NCBI GenBank assembly: GCA_002457555.1
Contig: NTJQ01000001.1
Location: forward strand, 1-64,000
Length of the DNA: 64,000 nucleotides
Direction: 5' to 3'
From: Marine Group II euryarchaeote MED-G37
GTDB lineage: Archaea; Thermoplasmatota; Poseidoniia; Poseidoniales; Thalassarchaeaceae
The notes beneath the pieces are model-generated. The model was not told the DNA's origin and made no database searches. It was given only the letters and a program-made list of their open reading frames with translations. The translations under genes were made by a program, and so were the position numbers. This document shows positions 9,806 to 18,446 of this stretch, piece by piece (position 1 is the first letter of the stretch; each line of letters opens with the position of its first letter).

Positions 9806-10597
9806 CTAACAAGTCCGTAAGCAAAGTTCTGCAACAGAACCGACTACTAAACTAGGGTTCTGAGGTGCAACCCCCAAGTCCTCACGAGTGGCTTCACCAG
9901 AGAGAACCAGTACTCCATGAACCCCGGCTCTATCGGCCATTTCCATATCTGTGTACAATCGATCTCCTACCATTGCACACTCTTCAGGCGAGAGACCAAG
10001 TTCCTCCACTTTGTGAAGAATCATTCCAGCATTTGGTTTACCAGCAATATGGCAAGGCTTCTTTCCAGTCGTTGCTTCAAACAATGCCATGTATGCTCCA
10101 GTATCTGGCAATCCTCCTTCAGGCGATGGACAAACCATATCGGGGTGACTAACGACCATAGGGACTCCACGATGCATTAGGATACTAGCTGTGCTTAATT
10201 TATCGTAAGTAATTTCAGTATCATATCCAAGAACGACGTACTGCGGGTCGGTAGACCTAGTTTCTATTCCCACATCTTCCAACATTTCTCGCATACCATC
10301 TGTTCCAACAAGGTAGGTTTGGTTTACTCCTTCATTAGTCAACCAGGAGAGCAAATCGTGAGTTGATAATAGCACATCATCTTCTGTTGCAGGAATATCC
10401 ATTCCGTGTAATTTTGTGACGTATTGCTTCACAGAACGGCTTGAATTATTTGACAGAAAAAACCTCTTGATTCCAGCATCATCAAGCCGCGAGAGAAATT
10501 CCAACGAACCATCAATCAAATCATCTCCGAGATATATTGTCCCGTCCAAATCTAGGAATACCACTTTGATTCCAGCTAGAGTGTTGTCTAGAGTCAT
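9806..10597 (-). CDS. HAD-IIA hydrolase, NagD / phosphoglycolate phosphatase-like
   Basis: A 263-residue HAD-superfamily phosphatase of the IIA (NagD/4-nitrophenylphosphatase) type. Motif I is VFLDLDGTIYLGD, motif II is FFLSNNSSRS, the motif III lysine lies near GKPNAGMI, and motif IV is MVGDRLYTDMEMADRAG. The large C2-type cap between motifs II and III is of normal size. Such enzymes dephosphorylate small sugar or glycerol phosphates; the substrate cannot be predicted. It lies 9 bases downstream of the geranylgeranyl reductase gene and is likely in its operon. Confidence 0.9.
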   Translation of the reverse strand: MTLDNTLAGIKVVFLDLDGTIYLGDDLIDGSLEFLSRLDDAGIKRFFLSNNSSRSVKQYVTKLHGMDIPATEDDVLLSTHDLLSWLTNEGVNQTYLVGTDGMREMLEDVGIETRSTDPQYVVLGYDTEITYDKLSTASILMHRGVPMVVSHPDMVCPSPEGGLPDTGAYMALFEATTGKKPCHIAGKPNAGMILHKVEELGLSPEECAMVGDRLYTDMEMADRAGVHGVLVLSGEATREDLGVAPQNPSLVVGSVAELCLRTC

Positions 10598-10606
10598 GAT
10601 ATCACA

Positions 10607-11983
10607 TCAGGGAAGGATGATAGTCTTGAACAGGAACCAAGGATTCCAAAGTTCCGTCTGAGCCTCTTTACTGGCAATCATTTCCGACATTATCGTACCA
10701 ATTTCTTTCTTACGATTCGCCTTTTTTATGAACCAATTGGTAAGTCTTTTCCACTTCATCATTTTCTGAAGAGTTTTTGAGTTAGTCAACTCTTTACCTA
10801 AAATTGCCCATAACTCATCCATGTATGCTTCTGCGGCTTCCGAGGTAAAACCGCTTGAATGCAAATCCTTATCGAAATATTTGCTGGTTAATTTGGCAGA
10901 AAGCAGGGCATTTCCAATACCTTCTCCACTAAACGGATCAACTAGGCTGGCGGCATCTCCAACAGTCATTGCACCCGCCATAGCACCTCTCCTTGGTTGG
11001 TATGAAGGCGGATTTTTCCTAGGGGAGCCAAATGGCAGCTGCCAGCCTTTACCAGAACCGGAGACCATTTTTGAATTAGCAAATCTTTCTTTGAACCGCG
11101 GGTGCTCCCGAATTAACCATTCTTGGGTTTTCTTTAGCCCTCTCCAACTTCCTCTCTTCTTTGCTTCTCTTTCCTCAGAGATTAGCATACCAATTCCTAC
11201 ATTGACTACTCCTTCACCAACAGGGAATAACCAAAAATATCCAGGTATTACTTCATCGACAAAGTGGATTTCAATTTGCCCTTCGTTCCCCTCGAGCCCT
11301 TCCACATTATCCCAATATTCACGATAGCCGCCACAAAAATGATCATCATCTCGATGAGGTTCATCAAAAACGTCGAGAGTTATTGTTCGAGACACAGGAC
11401 AATTGTAACCTCCCGCTCCAATGGTAAGAGCCGAGTTAAATTCTAATTCCTCGGGAGAGTTTCTTCCAAAATTCCCTTTCACTCCTGTTACAGATACCTC
11501 CTCTCCCTTTCCTTCAACATTAATCTCCGTTACCGTGAAGCCTTGAATTACGGAACCACCATTCTCCCTAACAATCTCTTGACACTTGTGGAACATGAGA
11601 TAGTCAAATTCCTCTCTAGGCAACGCATAACCAGATTGCAAACCCTGCTTTTCGTAAGCCTCTTTTGGTAACATTACCCGAACTTCAGAACCGTTTGCAC
11701 TTCCAAAAACGATCGAGTCCACCACGTAGTGCGGCGCTTCATCTATCAATTCAAGTACGCCTAATTCTTTGGCATGAGAGAGAGATTTACCACCAACAGC
11801 ATCGCCACAAGGTTTGTCTCGCGGCCAAGTGCCTTTTTCGATTAGAAGCACCTTACAACCGTTCATCGCATTGTAGGCAGCAGCAGCCGAACCACCTGGC
11901 CCTCCGCCTACTACGATGACATCGAAATTGGCTCCATTTTCAGGGATAGACCCCGTATCGATAGGCTGTTTGTAGTCCAGCAC
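10607..11983 (-). CDS. Geranylgeranyl reductase family flavoprotein
   Basis: 458 residues with an N-terminal FAD-binding Rossmann motif (VIVVGGGPGGSAAAAYNA), the family motif RDKPCGDAVGGKSL, and the second FAD motif MTVGDAASLVDPFSGEGIGNAL. In archaea this family saturates geranylgeranyl chains of membrane ether lipids (digeranylgeranylglycerophospholipid reductase) or of quinone side chains. Length is slightly above the archaeal norm, with a C-terminal helical tail of ~60 residues rich in lysine that could contact the membrane. It is followed 9 bases later by a HAD phosphatase. Confidence 0.9.
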   Translation of the reverse strand: MLDYKQPIDTGSIPENGANFDVIVVGGGPGGSAAAAYNAMNGCKVLLIEKGTWPRDKPCGDAVGGKSLSHAKELGVLELIDEAPHYVVDSIVFGSANGSEVRVMLPKEAYEKQGLQSGYALPREEFDYLMFHKCQEIVRENGGSVIQGFTVTEINVEGKGEEVSVTGVKGNFGRNSPEELEFNSALTIGAGGYNCPVSRTITLDVFDEPHRDDDHFCGGYREYWDNVEGLEGNEGQIEIHFVDEVIPGYFWLFPVGEGVVNVGIGMLISEEREAKKRGSWRGLKKTQEWLIREHPRFKERFANSKMVSGSGKGWQLPFGSPRKNPPSYQPRRGAMAGAMTVGDAASLVDPFSGEGIGNALLSAKLTSKYFDKDLHSSGFTSEAAEAYMDELWAILGKELTNSKTLQKMMKWKRLTNWFIKKANRKKEIGTIMSEMIASKEAQTELWNPWFLFKTIILP

Positions 11984-12066
11984 ACAGTCCCCTCAGTAGC
12001 GCCTAACGTCGTCAGGCATTCAAACTTCACCATCTAATTGATTGCCTTGGCCCATTGCCGAGACAC

Positions 12067-12384
12067 ATGGAACCCTCCGTCTGGGTCGTTCAAACCACAC
12101 TACCAGGGGATTGGCTCGAGGCGATGGTTGGAGAATGGTGCTTCAACTTAGTAGATGCGGGCCTTATGGCATGTGCACACCACTCGAAAATAACATCTAC
12201 TTATCGTTGGGAGGGGTCTATTCAGAGCGACCCAGAATGGCATATTCAGTGCAAAACAAGTGAAACAAAGAAGAAATCTCTCATCGATGAGATACACTCC
12301 AAACACCCATACGATTTACCAATGGTAGTTTCGTTCAAAGCAGAAACCTCCTCTGATTTCGCTGAATGGATAAATCAAAAGTAG
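12067..12384 (+). CDS. cutA: CutA1 divalent-cation tolerance protein
   Basis: About 105 residues, the normal CutA1 length, when started at the ATG giving MEPSVWVVQTT. Family landmarks are the initial strand, the central ACAHHSKITSTYRWEG segment (family consensus: AACVN..P..S.Y.W.G), the WHIQCKTSETKKKSLIDEI strand and helix, and HPYDLPMVVSF (consensus HPYEVPEI). CutA1 is a ferredoxin-like trimer in the cytoplasm. It has been linked to copper tolerance, but its molecular role remains unclear. Confidence 0.93.
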   Translation: MEPSVWVVQTTLPGDWLEAMVGEWCFNLVDAGLMACAHHSKITSTYRWEGSIQSDPEWHIQCKTSETKKKSLIDEIHSKHPYDLPMVVSFKAETSSDFAEWINQK

Positions 12385-12446
12385 CCGAATATTTTTCTTT
12401 GAACCCTTAGGGTTCAATTGATTTGCCCCTCCTATGTCCGAGGGCC

Positions 12447-13649
12447 ATGAACGAGAAACACTCCGACAAGGAGTTCGCTACCCGAGCAGTATGGTCCGGC
12501 ACACAAAATATCGAGGGAGCAGCAGTCACCCCGATTTTCAATACAGCCACATATCAACTGACAGACGAGCGCTATGCTGGATGGGCCGCAGGAGCTCAGC
12601 ACACTGCACTTTACTCCCGACTTTCTAGCATCAACTCGGAAGGAGTTGCAATGAAAGTAGCGCAACTAGAAGGCGCAGAGGACGGAGAGACCTTTGCAAG
12701 TGGCATGTCTGCAATATCAACGACTCTGATGTCACTCCTGTCTAGCGGAGACCACATGGTAGCAAGCGCAGACTGCTACGGAGGGTCTTATGGTTTGATG
12801 ACAGAGGATTTGCCTAGATTTGGAATTGAAGTCACAATGGCAGATATGAGAGATCCAGCATCTTATGAGGCTGCAATTCAAGAGAACACTAAGATTCTCT
12901 ACGTTGAAACTATTACTAATCCAGTAATCAAAGTCTGTGACTTAGAAGCGATGGCTTCCTTGGCAAAGAAGCACGATTTGATATGCATAGTAGACAACAC
13001 ATTCGCAACACCATGGGCCTGCAATCCAATCGATTACGGCTTCGATTTGGTCATTCATTCGGGGACCAAATATCTCGGAGGCCATTCAGATCTAATTGCT
13101 GGAATAGTAGTTGGTCGAAAAGACCTCATCGCAGAGATATTCCCTCGAAAGGTCCACTTCGGCGGAGCCGCAGACCCACACATGTGCTATTTGCTTGAAA
13201 GAGGAATGAGAACCCTTCATGCAAGAATGCCAATTCACACCTCAAACTCTGCAGAATTAGCCAGACGACTCGATGCGCATGATATGATAGAACAGGTCAA
13301 TCACCCTAGCCTTCCAAGTAGCCCAGATTACGAAGTAGCTCAACGAACCGTTCCAAAGGGAACCGGCATGATTTCATTTGTCGTAAAAGGCGGGGATGAA
13401 GCGGCTTTGAAATTCATGAGAAGCTTGGAGATAATTTTCGAAGCAACCAGTCTAGGAGGCGTCGAGAGCTTGGTCGAGTGCCCATTCAATTCTAGTCACA
13501 TGTTCGTTCCTGAAGACGTTAGAAATGATGCGGGAATTGTGCCTGGATTCGTGAGGATGAGCGTCGGAATTGAGGACATTGAAGACCTTTGGAACGACAT
13601 CTCATCTGCACTGGCGGAAACAGAACAACACCTAGCAACACTGGCTTGA
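12447..13649 (+). CDS. Cys/Met metabolism PLP-dependent enzyme (cystathionine gamma-synthase/lyase type)
   Basis: 400 residues from the ATG at 12447, the family's usual length; an in-frame TTG at 12423 would only add eight unconserved residues. The PLP lysine is in VIHSGTKYLGGHSDLIAG, the aspartate binding the pyridine ring in IVDNTFATP, and the phosphate-binding region in FASGMSAIST. The C terminus has SLGGVESLVECP. The family includes cystathionine gamma-synthase, cystathionine gamma-lyase and methionine gamma-lyase, which cannot be separated confidently by eye. A LysE-family exporter starts 3 bases after its stop. Confidence 0.93.
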   Translation: MNEKHSDKEFATRAVWSGTQNIEGAAVTPIFNTATYQLTDERYAGWAAGAQHTALYSRLSSINSEGVAMKVAQLEGAEDGETFASGMSAISTTLMSLLSSGDHMVASADCYGGSYGLMTEDLPRFGIEVTMADMRDPASYEAAIQENTKILYVETITNPVIKVCDLEAMASLAKKHDLICIVDNTFATPWACNPIDYGFDLVIHSGTKYLGGHSDLIAGIVVGRKDLIAEIFPRKVHFGGAADPHMCYLLERGMRTLHARMPIHTSNSAELARRLDAHDMIEQVNHPSLPSSPDYEVAQRTVPKGTGMISFVVKGGDEAALKFMRSLEIIFEATSLGGVESLVECPFNSSHMFVPEDVRNDAGIVPGFVRMSVGIEDIEDLWNDISSALAETEQHLATLA

Positions 13650-13652
13650 GGT

Positions 13653-14258
13653 GTGGCCTTGAACGAAGCAGATTTCGTTGCGCTGCTAGTATTTACTGTA
13701 CCAATGTGCTTTAGTCCTGGGCCCAATAACCTACTTTGTGCGGCTCACGGTTCTCAACATGGGTTCCGTGCATCTATTCCAATGACTCTTGGAATGTTGG
13801 TCGGCTGGTCTAGTCTAGGGATTGCTGTCGGTGTTGGCACCGTATTCATCGAAGAAAATCAAGACATGTTTCAAGCCCTTACTTGGGTCGGGGCAACCTA
13901 TATCGCTTACCTAGGGTGGAAAGTAGCCATATCTGATCCGACTCAAAAAGAATCCCAAGAAACAGAACGTATTGGTTTTCGTACCGGTTTAGTTCTTCAA
14001 GTCGTCAATGGCAAGGCATGGATTCATTTCCTCGTTTTGATGACTGGTTGGGGTATGTTATTCGGTAGCGGAATTTCCGGAAAAATCCTACTTGTTGCAA
14101 TTAATGCATCCATAGGCTATCCTGCAGTACTTACTTGGGCGGCATTTGGTATGGGCCTCAGCAAAATTTTCTCTTCTCCAGAAAAGGCTAGAATACTGAA
14201 TGGCGTTCTAGGAACATCGCTTATTCTAGTCGCAATATGGGTTGCTTTGCCACACTAA
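13653..14258 (+). CDS. LysE/RhtB family amino-acid exporter
   Basis: 201 residues, GTG start, six predicted helices. The signature CFSPGPNNLLCAAHGSQHGFRASIPMT in two adjoining stretches is the classic RhtB/LysE opening (PGPN followed by a G-rich second helix). It directly follows the Cys/Met PLP enzyme with a 3-base gap, so the two are probably one operon. That pairing suggests export of homoserine, cysteine, methionine or a breakdown product; this is inference. The last 22 bases overlap the start of the next gene. Confidence 0.9.
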   Translation: MALNEADFVALLVFTVPMCFSPGPNNLLCAAHGSQHGFRASIPMTLGMLVGWSSLGIAVGVGTVFIEENQDMFQALTWVGATYIAYLGWKVAISDPTQKESQETERIGFRTGLVLQVVNGKAWIHFLVLMTGWGMLFGSGISGKILLVAINASIGYPAVLTWAAFGMGLSKIFSSPEKARILNGVLGTSLILVAIWVALPH

Positions 14259-14644
14259 TCACATACTTTGGTTACTTGGCAAGGTTTGTGATTAATACCC
14301 CATTCTCCGAAGAACCACCTCAAGATGTACCGATTCCTCCAACAGTTAAATCGGGTATTTCAGAGATTCAAACTATGATTTTAGGTTTTTTTGTAACTCC
14401 AATCTTGTTGGCACTAATCTCAGTATATACCCAAACCCTATGCCTGTGGTGGATAATCTCAGGCATTCTAATTTTTACGACCACATTGATTGCCACAGCG
14501 CTTGACAGAAGATTCCTGTTTTTCGCTTGCGGCTCGATGTTGGGGATGATGGTTTTCCTGATTCCATGGGTTGAATTTGTTAACGCTACAAAAATTGTAT
14601 GTTGGGAATACAATGGAGTTTGGAGCTCAAATTCTAATTGCTAG
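14237..14644 (+). CDS. Hypothetical small membrane protein
   Basis: 135 residues with about three hydrophobic helices (roughly 46-68, 70-90 and 97-115) and a short soluble N-terminal part rich in Pro and Glu. It overlaps the end of the LysE gene by 22 bases in another frame, which suggests translational coupling. It ends 4 bases from the stop of the convergent 565-residue gene. I do not recognise the family. The start could lie a little further downstream. Confidence 0.55.
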   Translation: MGCFATLITYFGYLARFVINTPFSEEPPQDVPIPPTVKSGISEIQTMILGFFVTPILLALISVYTQTLCLWWIISGILIFTTTLIATALDRRFLFFACGSMLGMMVFLIPWVEFVNATKIVCWEYNGVWSSNSNC

Positions 14645-14648
14645 ACAT

Positions 14649-16346
14649 TTACGGATTTATTGGTCCAGCACCAGATACTTCTGCTAACCAATTCATAGAA
14701 TTGACGTAGTCTTCTTTTGCATCTAGATCGTCTTTGTTTAGTAAGGAATCAGCCGCATCCCAAAGAGCCGTCATTGCTGGAACCCAGTCTCCTCCTTTGT
14801 CTCGACTCGCTTCATCGAATCTCCAAGCATCTGACTCGGTTCGATCGTGGACAACAAGCCAGGCCCATCCCATTGCCGCATCCAGTCCCTTTGCCTTCCG
14901 ACACATCGCAACCGTTGAAGCAACACCGTCCTCAGCTCCCTTTCTAATCAGGGATTCTGCAAAGTCAAGAGGTGAAGGCAAGACACCCGCTTCCCAAGGC
15001 AAACGCTCAAGTTTTCTTGCCGAAGAAACTGATTCATTGATTTCTCGGAGGAATGCACCGAATCCTTGTTTCCTTTTGGACTGTTTATCGTGAATAGCCC
15101 CAGCCTCTTCCCCTACGAGATCAAACATAGATTGCAGTATGGCCATTCCATTGTCCTCCCAAAGAGCAACCAATACGGGGTGGCAAGAACTATCCTCAAA
15201 TCGAATAACATCATTTTCTGCTTCCAAGACAACTCCATCTGAGCGAACTAAAACACCTCCTTGCAAACCATCCAAAACAATCCCAATTGCTTGTTTTTCA
15301 TCTTCGGTCCCTTGCATATGGGAGAGGAAATCCGCCCGCGAATCAATATCAAACCAATGATTGCCGGTGATGTAACCCTCTTCGATCGAACCCAAAATGG
15401 CATTTCTACAAGAGCGTGCGAGTTTATCATCAACTAGCGCTAGATTCATCCAAGCGAGTAGAACTTCATCGAGACTTTCTCTCGCTTGAGTAGGCAATTC
15501 CCTATCACTAGGCCATCCTGCCGGCCTCCACATCCAATCCGCCTCAGCCACTGCAGACATCTTTGGCGGCATCATTCCAAGGGCAATCGAGGGGACGAAT
15601 GGATTTTCACCAGTCTTTGCCAACGCAGCACCGGCTATCCCTGCCTTAATTCCGTCAAATTCTAGTTTCAACCAACCGGACTCTGTGAACTCATCATTCT
15701 CGACTACACCCAACTCCAAACCTTTCGAGAATCTTACATCGGCCCCACTCAAATCAATGCTCGATTTCCTCAAGCTATCTTCTATCCATTCAGCAGGAGC
15801 GTGCGGCTCCTGCCCCGAACATACAAACCCACCGTCCCAGGAGAAGAACCACCAGCCAGCCTTAGCATGGTCATCCCAAACCAATAACCGGAGACGTGGG
15901 TTAGTAAAATTCTGAATCCCAACCATGTGGGATTGTTTCCCATTTCCTCTTCGAATAAAACTCGAAGCCCCATAGATGGGGCTATTGTATACAGAAACCG
16001 TCGAAGTATCTGCTTCTCCAGCGGCGAGTAAACTACCCGCCAAGGCTCTCCCTACAACATCGCCTCTTCTCTTTCCCATTCTCTTTCCTAACCATCGGCG
16101 GTCATGTCGCTTCTTAGAAATTGTATCGACATCTCTCAAAGTAGCCGCCAACATATCTCTACGAGGCTTGCCTAACTCACATTCAATGTCTGGAACGAAA
16201 ACCTCCGGATTATCCAACAAAGTCTCGAGATTTCTGTCAATTCTCTGCTGAATCTGCTTAGAGGCCTTTTTTATTCCGCGAACACGAACCTTCCTCTTGC
16301 GATTTTTATCACCGGGAAAACTCACCTCGGCAGGTGGTCGCGCCAT
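14649..16346 (-). CDS. Conserved-looking hypothetical protein, 565 residues
   Basis: I do not recognise a family. The N-terminal ~110 residues are strongly basic (RKRKVRVRGIKKASKQIQQR, then KKRHDRRWLGKRMGKRRGD), which suggests nucleic-acid or ribosome contact. A beta-rich, tryptophan-rich middle follows (about residues 130-260, with AGWWFFSWDGGFVCSG), then an acidic helical C-terminal half. There is no signal peptide or membrane helix. It is upstream of dph5 on neither strand's operon with certainty: dph5, on the same strand, ends before it with a 24-base gap, so it is probably the downstream gene of a dph5 transcript. Confidence 0.8.
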   Translation of the reverse strand: MARPPAEVSFPGDKNRKRKVRVRGIKKASKQIQQRIDRNLETLLDNPEVFVPDIECELGKPRRDMLAATLRDVDTISKKRHDRRWLGKRMGKRRGDVVGRALAGSLLAAGEADTSTVSVYNSPIYGASSFIRRGNGKQSHMVGIQNFTNPRLRLLVWDDHAKAGWWFFSWDGGFVCSGQEPHAPAEWIEDSLRKSSIDLSGADVRFSKGLELGVVENDEFTESGWLKLEFDGIKAGIAGAALAKTGENPFVPSIALGMMPPKMSAVAEADWMWRPAGWPSDRELPTQARESLDEVLLAWMNLALVDDKLARSCRNAILGSIEEGYITGNHWFDIDSRADFLSHMQGTEDEKQAIGIVLDGLQGGVLVRSDGVVLEAENDVIRFEDSSCHPVLVALWEDNGMAILQSMFDLVGEEAGAIHDKQSKRKQGFGAFLREINESVSSARKLERLPWEAGVLPSPLDFAESLIRKGAEDGVASTVAMCRKAKGLDAAMGWAWLVVHDRTESDAWRFDEASRDKGGDWVPAMTALWDAADSLLNKDDLDAKEDYVNSMNWLAEVSGAGPINP

Positions 16347-16370
16347 ATTGCTCCCTCCATGTTCTCCGCT

Positions 16371-17198
16371 TCATGCTTGGCGTCGCCTGCGCTCGTAGGC
16401 CTCTCGTTCCAAACCAGTAAATTTAGCAGGTAAAATCAAGCAATGTATTCGCCCACCTGTTAATTTCGCTATATCTTCTAAATCCCCAGACGCTACTCTT
16501 TGGTCAGAAGTTCCGAGATCACTGAGCAGAACCGCATCCCAATTTGTAATTGCAGTAGTCATACTCTCCCTCACTCCCCCCTCGTGTTCAACGAGTTTCT
16601 CAAACATCGCTTGTAGGGTTTCAACCGCTTGTTTTGGTTGCATAGGTTGGGGGGTTTCAACACCCATCCCTGTCGGGTCCAAATCTAACAAAACCAAGGT
16701 ATGCAGATTGTTTGTGTAATTTGAATCAATCATCTCCAAAGGAGAGGTAGGAAGGTATTCGCCATAAGCGAAAGGAAGTGTTACTTGTCGCCCAAATCGA
16801 TATGATTGCAGACCGGATAATGAAATTGCCATAGAAGTCGCTGACAGACCTGGGATTACAGAGAAATCGATGCCTTGCTCGGCACAATGCGATTCTAAAT
16901 CGACATGGGTCGTCGCTTGCATAGGGTCACCGACAACTAACAAAGCAACCGAATTCTCATTCGCTAGGGATAAAATCTCGGCGGGGTCTTCGACCATGGG
17001 TCGCATTGCCTTTTTCCATTTCCCAACCAAACCCTCTAACCGGTCTTCTTGATCGCCTGGTAAGGTTGCAGTATACCCTTCTAGAAATCGGAAGTCACAA
17101 GCTCTAGCATGCTCTATGGCATCGGCCGTCATCAACCCAAGGTCACCTGGTCCAAGGCCGATTAGCCAGAGACCCGGAGGGAGCCCGCCGTCCGTCAT
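16371..17198 (-). CDS. dph5: Diphthine synthase
   Basis: A SAM-dependent methyltransferase of the tetrapyrrole-methylase fold that methylates the modified histidine of elongation factor 2 on the way to diphthamide. The opening LWLIGLGPGDLGLMTADAI, the FLEGYTATLP segment (family: YAEFYT), VALLVVGDPMQATTH and the hydrophobic IPGLSATSMAI are clear. I chose the methionine at 17198 (MTDGGLPPG) because an earlier start at 17234 would overlap the divergent trm5 start. The length is then ~275 residues, close to the archaeal norm of ~260. One oddity is the charged C-terminal tail LEREAYERRRRQA. Confidence 0.93.
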   Translation of the reverse strand: MTDGGLPPGLWLIGLGPGDLGLMTADAIEHARACDFRFLEGYTATLPGDQEDRLEGLVGKWKKAMRPMVEDPAEILSLANENSVALLVVGDPMQATTHVDLESHCAEQGIDFSVIPGLSATSMAISLSGLQSYRFGRQVTLPFAYGEYLPTSPLEMIDSNYTNNLHTLVLLDLDPTGMGVETPQPMQPKQAVETLQAMFEKLVEHEGGVRESMTTAITNWDAVLLSDLGTSDQRVASGDLEDIAKLTGGRIHCLILPAKFTGLEREAYERRRRQA

Positions 17199-17232
17199 GG
17201 TGAAGCGGGGGGTGTGCCTGCCCGTCATCAAC

Positions 17233-18417
17233 ATGATGCGCCACTTGGTCGTTCCAAATCGCGAAGTCGAGGCTGTTTTAGGCCACGTTCGGGCCCGAGG
17301 ATGGAGTTCTCTGAGCCATCGAGTATTCTCTAGCGAAGATGGGCACTCTCGCCTAATTCCCTTGGATACCGGCGCCCCTCTAGAACTACCAGCAGCCTTA
17401 GAATATCCAATTGAGATGCATGAAGGAGTGCCCGATGAAAAAATAGAGACAGATTGGCTTTCTCTTCTCGCTTCCGAAGTAAGCCAACAGACAATACAAG
17501 AATTGGGGGAATCTTGGCCATCAAATCACGAGTTTGTAGGCGATATGATGATTGTCAGAATAGACGATAAAGTCGCTCAATTTACGGATTCTATTGCAAG
17601 AGCAAAACTCGGAGCACACCCTCACATTCGCTTACTATTAGCCGATTATGGAGTAGAAGGCGAATTCAGAATCAGACAACTGAAGCCCATAGGTGCTAGG
17701 TTAGCGGACAGGGTTCTAGCCGGCCCCAGCCTAGAATTTGCTCCCCCAGAACTCCTTACCACAGAGGTTGCAGTGAAGGAAAGTGGACGCATTATTCGAT
17801 GCGATCCTACGAAAGCATACTTCTCCACCAAATTACAAACAGAAAGACTCGAAACTCTCGCCCTAGCCAAGGAATTACGAGAAGAAATAGGTGGTCCCTT
17901 GAGAGTTGCAGACCCCTTTTGTGGAGTCGGCCCCGCTCTCGCAACCTTACTCGCCGAGGCCGATTTAGTCTCCGATTTACTCGCCACCGACCTCAACCCT
18001 GATGCGGTTAAACTACTCATGTCAAACCTCTCGAAGTGGGATAGAAGAACATATCCAGAAGGCGCAATCGAACTTCAGCGTATTCACGAAAATAGACTAG
18101 TTGGAATGGCCAATGCACTAACCTTAGGCAATGATTCGGAGTTCGCCGGTAAATGGGATTTAGTATTAGTCAACTTACCTCATCGTACGATAGAATTCCT
18201 GCCTGCAATTATTCCACTACTAGACCGAACATCTCCTTCAATGATTAGAGGCAGAGTAATTGTAGAGGAATCAGAAATTGAGCAGGTAAATCAAACCATA
18301 CACGCGATTCTTCCCGATTTGATGCCGGCCAAACCGCAACCCTCTCTCAAAATCAAGCGCGATTACAGCGCATCTCTGCGCCTATGCTCATTTCAGGCTT
18401 GGATAGCATCGGAATAA
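17233..18417 (+). CDS. trm5: tRNA (guanine-37-N1)-methyltransferase Trm5-like
   Basis: ~394 residues. The C-terminal two thirds carry a class I SAM methyltransferase fold: a strand-turn DPFCGVGPALATLL motif for SAM, an acidic LATDLNPDAV motif and NLPHRTIEFLP. This is the Trm5/TYW2 arrangement, in which NLP(P) and a downstream FL are diagnostic. The preceding EVAVKESGRIIRCDPTKAYFSTKL corresponds to the conserved strand and Tyr-Phe-Ser segment of Trm5. The enzyme prevents +1 frameshifting by making m1G37. Two overlapping ATG codons (17233, 17236) are possible starts. It is divergent from dph5, with only ~34 bases between starts, so both messages are probably leaderless or nearly so. Confidence 0.88.
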   Translation: MMRHLVVPNREVEAVLGHVRARGWSSLSHRVFSSEDGHSRLIPLDTGAPLELPAALEYPIEMHEGVPDEKIETDWLSLLASEVSQQTIQELGESWPSNHEFVGDMMIVRIDDKVAQFTDSIARAKLGAHPHIRLLLADYGVEGEFRIRQLKPIGARLADRVLAGPSLEFAPPELLTTEVAVKESGRIIRCDPTKAYFSTKLQTERLETLALAKELREEIGGPLRVADPFCGVGPALATLLAEADLVSDLLATDLNPDAVKLLMSNLSKWDRRTYPEGAIELQRIHENRLVGMANALTLGNDSEFAGKWDLVLVNLPHRTIEFLPAIIPLLDRTSPSMIRGRVIVEESEIEQVNQTIHAILPDLMPAKPQPSLKIKRDYSASLRLCSFQAWIASE

Positions 18418-18446
18418 ATCAAATTCCGATACCGTACCCGCGAGCC

